Shown: piece by piece, positions 1 to 9,600 of the stretch
Numbering within the stretch: position 1 is the first letter of the stretch
Layout: each line of letters starts with the position of its first letter
Source of the DNA: Pelobates cultripes
Taxonomy: Eukaryota; Chordata; Amphibia; Anura; Pelobatidae
DNA length: 64,000 nucleotides
NCBI GenBank assembly: GCA_933207985.1
Contig: OW240920.1
Location: forward strand, 130,529,145 to 130,593,144
Direction of reading: 5' to 3'
Position numbers and translations under genes: made by a program
Notes under the pieces: model-generated
The model's database searches: none
The model's input: only the letters and a program-made list of their open reading frames with translations
What the model was told of the DNA's origin: nothing

Positions 1-1025
1 TTACTCACCTTCTAACTAACTCACTTCTACCCAGCACTGCGATCTGACAGGGACCCGGTTGCTCTGTTAAAGGGCCACAGTGCCCTACCAGGCTCCTGAT
101 CAGAGATGCCAATCAGTTGTCCATGTCCCTAAGTGTGAAGAACACCCAAAGACTATCCAAGCTGGTGGGCCGGTGAGTTCAGTGTTTCATAGTTTTTAAA
201 CTACATCATGCTGATCCACGGCTATGCTGCAGACACAGTGCCAATTTCAATAGACTGTTATGGAAAAAACGTATAAAGAAAGAAGATGCGAAGACCTAGT
301 TAGCAAAGGATTTAAGAATTCAATTAAGCAACTATGGGCTTTAGTAACCCGATGGACTTGTTTGACAAAATTCATATCTATGTAAATTGAATATACAGGA
401 TAATTATTGGCAGTTTTGTTAATTACTTATTATTTCTCAGACCTAATGGAATTGAACTGTAAGTGCCAGGCCACCAAATGTTAATGTAGGCATATGAAGG
501 TAATTGTTTATATCTGATAAGGATATTTCACTTATAAATATTTTGTTACAGTGCTTTTTTCTACTTTAAAGAAATTCTAATAAAAGTTACATTTAAACAG
601 GAACTATCACTTCCTCAATTTTAGAACAAACTAATAACTTAGCTAAAGGTTAGCGGTTGTTCTTGCTCGTTTTTTTTCTTTTCTTTTCGTAACATGGGTT
701 GACAAAATATATCAATTAGTTAATCTTGCAGTACCATACACATTGGGCATGCAAGTGTATGGTACTGCTCGAGAATACGCTAAGCATGCATGTGCGAACA
801 GCATTCCGTTGTTAGCTGCCCAAGCACAAATGTGGAAATACTAAGAAGGTACGGATATATTTTTATTTTTTTTTTACCTCTGTTGCTTTATTCATTCAGT
901 AAATACTGCAATCACATGTAAAGGGGTGAAAGAGCAAGGAACTTTCACTTTTGAGGAAGTGACAGTTCCTCTTTAATGTTATTTAAGTCCTTAACATCTT
1001 TCACTATACAGGAATATAGCAAGGG
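1..1025. other. AT-rich non-coding stretch
   Basis: No coding exon or known transposon domain is recognisable. The only local structure is a 14-bp perfect inverted repeat at 728-741 and 755-768 with a 13-nt loop, described in the findings. Confidence 0.5.
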
Positions 1026-1522
1026 TTAAAGGGACACTCGACTGCTCCCCTTCCCACAAAAAACCTTAAATAAATATATAAATATTGTTGTTTTTAAAAA
1101 AAATAAAAAAAATGTTTAGTAGATTTTACCCCCAATAATTTATTTATTTATTTTGGGGGGGAGGGGGATATCTAAACACAGCATGCAGAACCTGTAGATC
1201 TCTTGTCTGCAGCATTTGTAAGACCTCCTCTTCTAACTCCTCCCAGACTTTCTGTGGCTGTCCAATCACAGACTTCCCAATATAGCGCAATGAGACATAT
1301 TTAGAAGGCAGGTGCTCTGGTCAATTGCCTGCTTCTTGAATTTAGATCCACTGAGCTAAATAAACCAGGAAGTCACGGGACCAGTAGTCTGATGGACAAT
1401 CAGGGGTGTGTAACAAGGTTCATTTATGAAATTAACACTTTTTGTACAATGAAAAAAGAGGACACACTCTTTGCCCATAAAGCACTCAAACAAGTAGAAA
1501 TGCTACTGGAGAGTCCCTTTAA
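1026..1522. mobile_element. T2/Kolobok-type MITE
   Basis: About 500 bp bounded by TTAA on both sides. The left end reads TTAAAGGGACACTCGA and the right end is its near inverse, GGAGAGTCCCTTTAA. TTAAAGGRR ends on a TTAA target are the known signature of T2-type (Kolobok) MITEs in frogs. There is no coding capacity. Low-complexity AT tracts lie inside at about 1065-1155. Confidence 0.75.
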
Positions 1523-1683
1523 GAAGGGCAAGGGGAGCTGCTAACCACAAGTATTGAGGTAAAGACCAAGTTTCCATATGTTTGCAATTTTAAAAAGAAG
1601 TAGCATGACCTCCAGCACAAAAATCTACAGAAGGACCAATCACTCAAAACAGGTGAGAAAAAAAAGCTAGGTATTCCATATCA

Positions 1684-1900
1684 TTAAAGGGGACATTTTA
1701 TGTCATTGACACACAAAGAACTTCGGAGAATCCTACCATCATCTGGGATCTTCTGTGTAATAGTTAGGACTCTATTGACAGAGCATGACTGTGCAAGCGG
1801 CGGGTCCAGGGGTAAATAGTAATGTGTTGAGGCTCTCCTTCTCCCTTGATGGCCCATGCAGAGAGCTGAAGTGGTTATTGTGCCTGGACTGTTCCTTTAA
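1684..1900. mobile_element. short T2-type MITE
   Basis: 217 bp between TTAA copies. Left end TTAAAGGGGACA, right end CTGTTCCTTTAA. The termini fit the TTAAAGGRR rule, but the inner parts of the TIRs diverge, so this is an older or different subfamily. Confidence 0.55.
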
Positions 1901-1987
1901 AAATAATCTACCAGTGCCCCTCCGGAGATTAGTTTCTGGACAGTGCAAAGACAGCATGAATCCTGGAAGCATCAAATGCCAGAAATC

Positions 1988-2055
1988 AAACATTTATAAA
2001 GCGCCAACATATTCCTCAGTGCTGTGCAATTGGAGAAAAAGAGAGTACAATATAC
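1988..2055. repeat. dispersed frog repeat fragment
   Basis: The motif TTTATAAAGCGCCAACATAT followed by a CAGTGCTGTGCAATTGG-like stretch resembles a dispersed repeat I recall from amphibian sequence. A related start (TATATAGCGCCAGCATA) recurs at about 36583 in this window. The class cannot be assigned. Confidence 0.4.
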
Positions 2056-2540
2056 ATAGAGCGATACAAAATGTTATAAATGTGGTTAAGAGCCAATGAC
2101 CTTACTCGGGAAAAGACAGGCAGAGAGAAACATACAGGTTTATTCACTAAACACAAAAATCTACTCAAGCTGCTGGATGGAGAGTCCAGAAGCCAGAGTA
2201 AAAACTGGAAATGTAATGCAATTCTAAATGTTTGTAAAATCAAAAAAATACTATGATGCAAAAAGGTACATAACGTGTGCCCCAGCCTAAGCATCAGAAA
2301 CAATTCAAGAATGCAAATAAAGCCTATTGACTACCCTCCTAAATCCCTGGTCCGTGAGTATTACTGTACAAATCTAACAGACACCAGACTTTTATGTCAT
2401 TTACAAGGTCAACGTCTGAACATAATGATTGAGTATACTCAAACAGACCTTGGGTACCAGTCCTAAACTACTATAACCCGTGCACCTAATAAGTAATAAG
2501 TAGATTAATCAATAGTGCTCTAAATAAGAAAGATGCTACC

Positions 2541-2690
2541 CTTCTAAGCCTAAAATACTGGCCAATTGGTATCTCCCTCTTCAACGCGGGGGGATGATGG
2601 CTTCCCCAATTCAGAAAATTATTTGTTGCTGTGGGGTTTTTATAGAGGGTAGTGTAAATTTGCTTGTCATCAGTAGTCCCTAAGGTGATG
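2541..2690 (-). pseudogene. Penelope RT segment (inverted arm)
   Basis: The minus-strand translation includes FLDITLGTTDDKQIYTTLY, then a segment with SHHPP and IPIGQYFRLRR. This is the typical end of the Penelope-like RT palm and start of the thumb. It would normally be contiguous with the plus-strand piece that begins at about 2703. There is no start codon and no independent function. Confidence 0.75.
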
Positions 2691-2702
2691 TCAAGAAAGT
2701 TA

Positions 2703-3604
2703 CGTTAAAGAGGGGGATACCAATTGGTCAGTATCTTAGGCTTAGTAGGAACTGTTCTTCTGTAGAGGAGTTTAAGAGTAAAGCCCAAACTTTTAGGGTC
2801 CACTTTAAAGCAAAAGGGTACCCGAATAAATGCCTCAAGAGAGCATATCAAAGGGTCCTTCTAACTGAGAGGATAGATCTCCTGTCTGATAGTCCCACAA
2901 AGAAAAAAAGTCAGAATGTCATAAGGTGCATCGAAACCTTTGACTCGGGTTGGGCTATAGTTAAACAGATTTTGGAGCGATATTGGCCACTTTTGTACCA
3001 GGACCAACACCTGAAGGGGGTTTTGACTCCTTTTGTCTCCCTCACGGCCAGGAGGGGTTGTAACCTTAAAGATATCTTAGTACCGAGCCACCTCCCTCCA
3101 CTTGCTAGCCCCTCGTCGTGGCTGAAGTCTCCAGCAGTAGGCACCTTCCAATGTGGCCGTTGCAAGGCTTGTAAATATATTAAAAAACAATCAGAAACCT
3201 TTTCTAACTCAGCCAATACGGAGACTCACACAGTGAAAACTTTTTTCAACTGTCAGACAGCCGGATTAATATATCTTCTGACTTGTAGCTGCAATATGAA
3301 ATATGTTGGCAAGATGTTTAGACCCTTTACAAACCGTATTCTAGAACATATCAACTCTGCAAATCCATCTATACAGACCGACACACCAATCTCATGTCAT
3401 TTAAAATTGAAACACAGTGGGTCGGCACAGGGCCTACATTTTAGTGGGATAGAGAAAGTTAAGTTGGGCCCTAGAAAAGGGGACATTGATAAAAAAAACT
3501 CTTACAATGCGAAAGTTACTGGATTTACAAACTTAAAACACTGTCCCCTTTGGGCGTTAATGAGGGGTTCTCTTACACGTCCTTCATCACTGAATAGACA
3601 TTAA
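2703..3604 (+). pseudogene. Penelope-like RT C-terminus plus GIY-YIG endonuclease
   Basis: The frame is open for about 300 codons, from 2703 to the stop at 3604. It lacks an N-terminus because the upstream RT is missing or inverted. In order it shows: RT thumb (RNCSSVEEFKSKAQTF, then a KGYPNKCLKRAY stretch); a CxxCxxC-type motif CGRCKACKYI at about 3152-3181; and a GIY-YIG nuclease core with GLIYLLTCSCNMKYVGK near 3265-3315, followed by the conserved Arg and EH residues (RILEH). This nuclease nicks target DNA to prime reverse transcription in Penelope-like elements. The continuous frame suggests a fairly recent insertion. It is a non-autonomous remnant. Confidence 0.85.
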
Positions 3605-4876
3605 ACGCCAGCAACTAATTAGCACGCATTTAGAGTGAGATCACTTTGTTTGTAAATAGTGTAAATATGTAAGTATGTACAGTACGGTTACCCATTACTT
3701 ATTGAGGTTATAGTACCTTCTGCTGACCCCTATTGGTGTGATTTGTACCTCTCGGACCAGTACGGTTAGATTCCGTCCAATCCTGCTCATTGCAATTATT
3801 GATAAATTAGATAAACTAGGCAAGATAGCGATCTATGCACAGTTATTCCCCCTTTTTAAGGTCCATGAATCTATATACTAGACATTTTCAATAACCTCCG
3901 AGGAGTGAGGTTTATTGAGTACCGGGAATATAGCCCGGCATATCTGGATTCATATGAATGGATCTGCTCTTCACGCCCACAGCATGAACTAGCACGCATT
4001 ACAGAGTAACTATGTTACTGTATTGGGAATTAGAACAATCCTTTTATGGACCTTATCGGGATCCCTAGGATCGATAGTGCCTTACTTATCTATATTTCTG
4101 CAGTCAGCAGGAATACTTATCATAAGTGCATAGATCATTTTCTATTAAAGCATTTACTGGGGTGATGAGTGCGGAAGAATGTAATTATATAAATGTTTAA
4201 ATTCACAGCATTTCCAGGTGCTGACTCCATCTACTTTCCTTCATGCTCAGACATCGTTTTCATAAACCTTGTAGAGCACATCTATTCTTAGTCATTCCAT
4301 CCGCTGTGCAGAATAAAAACATTCTTTATCATGGGTTCACTCAAACAGCATTATGGGAATCAAACGATTTGCATTATATGCCAGGTTGTGCCTTGACAGC
4401 TTTGCATTTGATGTGAAACCCCATCTCCTCAAAACTTTCTAGTTCCTTATTGGGTTGTGCAAGTAACGAAGAAGTCACAGATTCCTTTAACTCTGATCAC
4501 CCATAACCTTAAAAATCATGTGCCTTTATATTCCATCATAAAGTGATGGAATTCATACTGCCCACTAACGTAGTTTACTTTTCCTACTGAAAGGTTTGTG
4601 CATTTGAGCCTCTGCCAAGAGAAAGATATTTTAAAAAAATAACCACATGGACTGTGAGTATGAACAGATTTACATTGCTCACATTCATGTAATCAGATAT
4701 TTTCCCTTTGAGCTGTGTGTCGTCATAGCCTGTTGAAGAGTTATACAAAAGATAGGGAAATATAATATGTTATGCAGACTTTGCCTATATGAGGTTTTAA
4801 AACAAGGTGTTATTTTAGGTCATTATACAATATCAAAACTGCTCATCTATAGAGTAACTGCGACAATGGCATTAAT
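3605..4876. other. possible Penelope 3' flank and unassigned sequence
   Basis: No ORF or recognisable repeat. The motif TAGCACGCATT occurs just after the Penelope stop (about 3621) and again at about 3991, which may reflect a repeat in the element's 3' untranslated region. The Penelope boundary cannot be set by eye. Confidence 0.35.
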
Positions 4877-5285
4877 TTAAAGGATTACTCCAAGCATGAT
4901 AACCGCTACAGCACAATGTAGTGGTTATGGTGCCAGGAGTACCCTGGCCCGATTTAGTAATGGTTTGCCTCTTACGTGGGTCCCCGCTGGGTTTTGAGGC
5001 TGTTTCTATGTCTGGTTTCTATGTCTGCAAAGCTGTAGAAACCAAATGCCAATCCATTTGATGACTGCTCTTAACCAATGAATGGCACACAGTGATGGGA
5101 AATTTGCATTAGCCAGCTTTTGTTCCTGGTTGGTTCAATGCCTCATTGAAGCTGCTAGGCATGGAGTTACACCTCTGGCAGCAAAGGGATTCATTTCTGT
5201 CTGTAACACTGCACATTAAGACTCCAGGCACTATAACCATATCACATCACTGAAGTGGTCATGGTGCTTGGAGTAATCCTTTTAA
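4877..5285. mobile_element. T2-type MITE
   Basis: 409 bp with TTAA at both ends and long TIRs. The left end is TTAAAGGATTACTCCAAGCA. The right end carries the inverse, TGCTTGGAGTAATCCTTTTAA with one extra T. It belongs to the subfamily whose ends contain an AAGCACCATAACC-like stretch, also seen in the formin introns and at 61345. Confidence 0.75.
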
Positions 5286-6423
5286 GGAAATCAGATTTGT
5301 ATAAAAAATGTCTTTCCTTTTCTTCACATTCACTAATTAATACAAATTCAGGAATTGTGCTGCTCTGACAAGTTGCAATAACTGCTGTGTTGGTGGTTTC
5401 CATTTTGGTTATTTGAAAACTTTTGCAAAAATCTCTTTAAAGTAGTTTGTCCAAATCAAATTCCCTTTAATCCATATCGGAACAAATTGATCACCCAGGA
5501 TTAACCTGTGAAGTCATTATTTAATGAATAAAGCTCCACATGTAAATCCTGGATGGATTGATTCGTTTGGGTGTGGATTAAAAGGCAATGGGATGAATAT
5601 ATAAGAGATATTTAAATATGACAGACAAATTCCTATAAAAGGGCAGAGTCTGTATTCTAATGAGTATTTCTCTGTGAATATATAAACTAGTAAAAATTGA
5701 TGTGTAGCGAGAATTATTACAATAGAATCTGATGATCTATGTTATATGGCTTATATCACCTCCTCTATAATTTGATCTCAGTATACCTCCAAAGTGTTTT
5801 TTAAAAGGACAATCCATATTTTCAGTCCAAATTCTTTATTTTATATCCTAATGTCCCCCTTTTATAGACGATCCAGAGTCTGGTTTTAGGAGTGATCTAG
5901 AAAAATATTGCATGCCAGCTGTAGCCATGGCTTGGATTTGTTAGCCTCATTTTGCCACCTTCCCTCTCATATTGTTATCCCAACAGCTACATTAGTCCTT
6001 ATCTATTTATTTTAAGTTAATTTTTTTTTTTTAAATCTCCATCCTTTCTAGGATATTATCCAACTTTGGCAGCTGACTTAGAACTTTGGTTTCGGTTGCC
6101 TAACTTGTTACTTTTAGATATTTGACCTATTATCCTTTACTTTTTTGTTTCCATTTATTATTTTTTCTCTATTAATAGAGGATTTGTTGAACTTTCATAG
6201 CCTGCTTAAGCCTACATTACTGTTATATTAGATATACCTTGACACATTGGGTTTTATACTATCTCTATCTTGGAAAGGTTAGGCTTGTGAGGTATAATCT
6301 ATTGTTTACCTCCGATCCTCCTTTCCCCTTCGCTCGTACATATATATTTCAATTAAGGGTTCCCCCCCAAATCATATATCAACAACCTGATACACTCTCC
6401 TTGTTTATATAAACCAAGTAATA
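5286..6423. other. unassigned AT-rich stretch
   Basis: Over 1 kb of AT-rich DNA with no recognisable coding exon, TIR or tandem repeat. It could be degraded DIRS sequence continuing from the fragment at 6424, but I cannot show that. Confidence 0.4.
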
Positions 6424-6640
6424 TTGTTCCTAGATAATTGGCTTAGAGAAAGATTATTATTCGTGGGCTTTTCGCACAAAGGAGTAACACGATGCAACAA
6501 ATCCCCTGGGCTTGCGGATGGGCCACTACCGTTTTCAGAAGTTTTATCAAAACACCACAATGCCGAGCTGAGGCCGAAGGTCAAGCATGTGAACTCCCAT
6601 TGCCAGCGGAAATGGAGGAAGCGTCGGCTGGAAGGATGGA
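6424..6640 (-). pseudogene. DIRS-like reverse transcriptase fragment (distal half)
   Basis: Read on the minus strand, the sequence gives RRFLHFRWQWEFTCLTFGLS, then, after a frame change, a piece containing KLLKTVVAHPQAQGICCIV. These match the RT region of DIRS-type elements between the motif with DAY and the motif with YLDD. Stops and frameshifts make it a pseudogene. The matching upstream half of the same RT lies at 9374-9600, also on the minus strand, so the 2.7-kb element between them was inserted into one old DIRS copy. Confidence 0.65.
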
Positions 6641-6836
6641 CATTTGTGTGTTTCCTGTTCGGGAGTTTGGAGCATTCCCCTGGTTTCAGTTCAGGAGATT
6701 GGTGAATTCATGTGTTTGCAGTTCGGGAGTTTGAGTATTCATGTGTTTGCCATTCGGGAGATTAGTGATTGCAGTAGCTGCCTGTACATCTGAGAAGGGG
6801 AATATCGCCTAAACGTTTTTTAACCTCTTGTGTGCA
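6641..6836 (+). repeat. left terminal direct repeat (LTR-like)
   Basis: Aligns to 9178-9373 with a modest number of substitutions. It contains internal short repeats such as GTTCGGGAGTTTG and TTCATGTGTTTGC and ends in TTGTGTGCA. A further 15 bp (AAACAGTCCGTTACA) separates it from the primer-binding-like motif, so the exact LTR edge is ambiguous. Confidence 0.65.
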
Positions 6837-6983
6837 AAACAGTCCGTTACAATTGGTGGCAGTGGTGGGATCATTCCAACAGCCCAGAAGGACAGCTACA
6901 AGGTAACACCATTCCCTGGATTTACAAATCGAGGGTAAAGCTAGTATCCGTACAGCGCCCCTATCTACAAAGGAACTCCGAAA

Positions 6984-7613
6984 ATGGAGGAGAAGTTTCA
7001 AGATAGATTGTACTGTTACGTATCTCTGAGGTCTGGAGCAGTGTCAGAGGAGGACATGTTGAGGTACAGAGAGATTGCCAGAGCCGGGTTGTGGGACGAA
7101 GCCCTAGAGAAAGTACAGTATTCGCAAGGAGATCGGTGCCGCAGCAGAAGGCAGCGAATCCTGGCTCGAATGGCAGAGCGGATGCCCCTCCTGAGAAAAC
7201 AGACCAAAGAAGCGTGGGTGACTAGACTCGAGATTCTAGTATATGCAGAACTGGCGCTCGACGACGCATACCAGGCGATACAGTGGTACGCAGCTCAATG
7301 TGTCCCGGAGATGGCAGCGTATGAGTTCCCAGAGGGCAGAGATTACGCTGGCCCTGGCCTATTTTGGGATAATATTGACGATGAGCACTTTGGGAAAGCT
7401 ACCGACTCTCGTTTTTGGGACCTGTGTTATGACCGAGAAGACATGCTGGGTCTCCCTAGCGCTGTTGATCTCGAGGCAGACCTACAGTATCTGGTCGCCA
7501 AGGAATGTGACCTGGAGTGGGATTACCTGCGACTCATCAATGAGGCCCGGGAAGAGACAACTGGTCCTCTTCCCCAACAGCAACAAGTGGTACCAGAGGT
7601 AGCGACCTCCTAG
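6984..7613 (+). CDS. unrecognised ORF of LTR-type element, 209 aa
   Basis: The ORF runs from ATG at 6984 to TAG at 7613. The protein is acidic and charged, begins MEEKFQDRLYCYVSLRSG, and has helical, E/R-rich sequence with several W and Y residues (for example AIQWYAAQC and FWDLCYDRED). The C-terminus turns proline/glutamine-rich (PLPQQQQVVPE). I recognise no capsid, zinc knuckle, protease or RT motif. Its place just after the primer-binding-like site is where gag would sit, so a divergent gag-like or element-specific protein is possible (inference). After the stop, PQRQ/PQQQ motifs continue in another frame to about 7870, suggesting the ancestral ORF was longer and is now frameshifted. Confidence 0.5.
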   Translation: MEEKFQDRLYCYVSLRSGAVSEEDMLRYREIARAGLWDEALEKVQYSQGDRCRSRRQRILARMAERMPLLRKQTKEAWVTRLEILVYAELALDDAYQAIQWYAAQCVPEMAAYEFPEGRDYAGPGLFWDNIDDEHFGKATDSRFWDLCYDREDMLGLPSAVDLEADLQYLVAKECDLEWDYLRLINEAREETTGPLPQQQQVVPEVATS

Positions 7614-8526
7614 ACTGGTCCTGCGAGGATCCCCAGCGGCAGTATGTATCCCAGGGAGCTGAAGGTGCCATCCTTCTTCCCCAGCGGCAGTGGGTGTCCT
7701 TAGGAGAGGAGACAGTTGGCCCATCTCCCCAGCGGTCAAGTGAGTCCCAGGGATCCAAAGGTGCCGTCCTTCCTCCCCAGCAGCAGTGTGTCCGGCAGGG
7801 AGCAGAGACATTCGTTCTCGCTCCCCAGCAGCGGGACAATATATTGAAAGGGGAGACAGCAGAGAGAGTGTAAGGGAGAGGAGCTTGTTACCCCCTCTCC
7901 CCATTGGTAGCGTAGCCCACCAAAGGGAGACACTAAGGTCTCCACCGGAGCAGATGGGACCGTGGTCTCTGCGCCCAACCTACAGGAGTACGGACAGTCG
8001 GTCCTGCTCCCCAGCGGCAGAGTATTCTACCGGGAGGGGAGAGCCTCGTTCCCCCTCCCCAGCGGAAGCCTAGCCCACCAAGGGGAGATGATAAGCCCCA
8101 CACCGGTGCAGATGGGACCGTGGTCTCTGTGCCCAAACCACAGGGGGTAGGGATGGTCTGTCCTGTCCCCCAGCAGCAGGGCTGTTTATCCAAAGGGGAG
8201 ACAGCCTGTCCTCCCCTCCAGCAGCAACACCAGGTCCAGAGCGAGGAGCCTACTACCCCTTCTTCTCAGTTGGCTACTCCCATGGTAGCACTGGCACCAG
8301 GGCAGAGTACCGCTGGTCTCTGCCCACCCAGCAACCCACCGATCCGGAGGGCTAGTAAACCCCAGAGCCGTGGTGGAGCCCCTGGACATGGACAAGCTAC
8401 CCACTACCCCAGGTGCAGTAACCAAATTTGTGGGTGGCCACTGTTGATTATGTGTCGTGGGTGGGTTGCTGGACTAACCAGGGCACTGACCGACAGGAGG
8501 TCAGATACCCTGTTAGTCTGATTGGT
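7614..8526 (+). pseudogene. PQ-rich repeat tail of the LTR-element ORF
   Basis: The sequence CCCCAGCGGCAG or CCCCAGCAGCAG recurs roughly every 60-100 bp, encoding PQRQ or PQQQ units separated by short segments such as VSQGAEGA and VSLGEETVG in the +2-shifted frame. Further similar units run to about 8240 with more frame changes and stops. This looks like the decayed C-terminal repeat region of the ORF that starts at 6984. Confidence 0.5.
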
Positions 8527-8892
8527 AAAGGGGAGAAATGTGGCGGAACCAACCTCGCCACTGGAGGAGCCTGGTCACCCGCCTCCTGCCACTGGACTAT
8601 GGCCCCATGTTTAACACTGTTCTTTTTCCCTGCAGAAAGGCTGGTCCGTGCCTTTCTGCGGACTGTTAAAGATAGCTATACCATGGAGCCAAGCTGTATA
8701 CTGAAAGACTTTGGCTCCATGGCGATTGAACTGTATGTATGTGATCTAAGCGCCATCCGGTAGTAATGTGCGCTCAGATCTAAGCTATCTGGGGATAGGT
8801 AGAATGTAAATGTTCTATGTGATAAATGTAACAGTATGTAATTTTATGTCTTTTATTGTCCTTTGTCTGCCATGTGGCTAATGGAGTTTTTT

Positions 8893-8944
8893 CTCTGTCC
8901 TTGGAGATAATTGGATTACTTCCCAATTATCTCCAGGACAGAGA
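8893..8944. other. perfect-stem hairpin inside the element
   Basis: An inverted repeat of about 22 bp (8893-8914 against 8923-8944, one bulged base) with an 8-nt loop. The left arm begins CTCTGTCCTTGGAGATAATT. It lies upstream of the TATA-like box of the putative right LTR. Confidence 0.75.
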
Positions 8945-9040
8945 GAAGGGATTGTGAGCTTGTGATTGGTCAATGTCCAATATGTTTCTCAGTCTTCCAT
9001 CTGGTCCCCTAGGGGAGTGTCCACCAGGTGGGAGACCTGC

Positions 9041-9047
9041 ATAAAAG
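9041..9047 (+). promoter_or_regulatory. TATA-like box in putative LTR
   Basis: ATAAAAG follows a GC-richer stretch and precedes GCCGGGCAGG. The spacing would suit initiation at about 9070. This is the only clear TATA-like promoter signal in the element. Inferred from sequence only. Confidence 0.45.
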
Positions 9048-9177
9048 CCGGGCAGGTAGCCCCAGTAAATCAGTTCTGCTTGACCCTCAAATGAAGTGTC
9101 GTCTCGTATGCTGTTACAGTGCGACTGCCAGGAATGTAAACTGTTCGTATGGTTTTTCCTGTTTGGCTGTTTAACAG

Positions 9178-9373
9178 CATTCGTGTGTTTCCTGTTCGGG
9201 AGTTTGGAGCATCCCCCTAGTTCCAGTTTGGGAGATTGGTGAATTCATGTTTTTGCAGTTCGGGAGTTTGAGTATTCATGTGTTTGCAATTCGGGAGATT
9301 GGTGATTGCAGTAGCTGCCTGTACATCTGAAAAGAGGAATATCACCTAAACGTTTTTTAACCTCTTGTGTGCA
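9178..9373 (+). repeat. right terminal direct repeat (LTR-like)
   Basis: Partner of 6641-6836. It ends in TTGTGTGCA at 9373, directly against DIRS-derived sequence (GACGGTATATGAG). If the longer LTR model is right, it is the last part of an LTR that begins at 8539. Confidence 0.65.
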
Positions 9374-9600
9374 GACGGTATATGAGATGTATGCGTCCTT
9401 AGAGTCCAGGCGGGTAAACCAGCCTATTTCCTTCAGGATGTCACCACTCAGATGATTTTGAAATGGCGGTGAACTACATTAGCGTTGAGGTCTCTTAAAT
9501 TTATCACGGGCCTGAAGTCCCCTTGTTTTGTCTTGACTAGAAAGAGGTTGCTGAAGAAACTCTCACAATCCCTGGCAGACAAAGCAAAAGCACCTTTTGG
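9374..9600 (-). pseudogene. DIRS-like reverse transcriptase fragment (proximal half)
   Basis: The minus-strand translation contains ESFFSNLFLVKTKQGDFRPV, then INLRDLNANVVHRHFKI, a stop, and then LKEIGWFTRLDSKDAYISYT. This is the order seen in DIRS-element RTs: FSPLFVVPKK-like, RPVINL, HFKM and KDAY. In-frame stops show that it is dead. It joins the fragment at 6424-6640 to form one interrupted RT. Confidence 0.75.

Larger units (their letters stand above)
2541..3604 (+). mobile_element. Penelope-like retroelement fragment, 5' part inverted
   Basis: The 3' part (2703-3604) runs on the plus strand and encodes the end of a Penelope-type reverse transcriptase followed by a GIY-YIG endonuclease. 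The 5' part (2541-2690) encodes the immediately upstream reverse-transcriptase segment, but on the minus strand. About 45 bp, containing the peptide IPIGQYFRLRR or IPIGQYLRLSR, is present in both arms as an inverted duplication (about 2541-2588 and 2703-2748). This is a truncated, internally inverted insertion. Penelope-like elements are known to leave rearranged partial copies. The 3' boundary was not resolved. Confidence 0.85.
6641..9373 (+). mobile_element. non-autonomous LTR-type retroelement in a DIRS remnant
   Basis: 2.73 kb with about 196-bp direct repeats at its two ends (6641-6836 and 9178-9373), flanked on both sides by pieces of one minus-strand DIRS RT. After the left repeat comes a primer-binding-like stretch (ATTGGTGGCAGTGGTGGGAT, from about 6852), then a 209-codon ORF, then PQ-rich repeats in shifted frames. 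A polypurine-like tract (AAAGGGGAGAAA, 8527-8538) is followed by TGTGGCGG, which could instead be the true start of a longer right LTR (8539-9373). The left LTR would then be 5'-truncated. No protease, RT or integrase is visible, so it would need proteins from elsewhere. Confidence 0.65.

Noticed and set aside
3621..4001. Recurring TAGCACGCATT considered as a Penelope pseudo-LTR
   Set aside because: Only an 11-bp match, insufficient to define a terminal repeat.
7482..8193. Minus-strand ORFs rich in Trp, Gly and Leu opposite the PQ repeats
   Set aside because: Composition shadows of the CCCCAGCGGCAG repeats. No recognisable domain.
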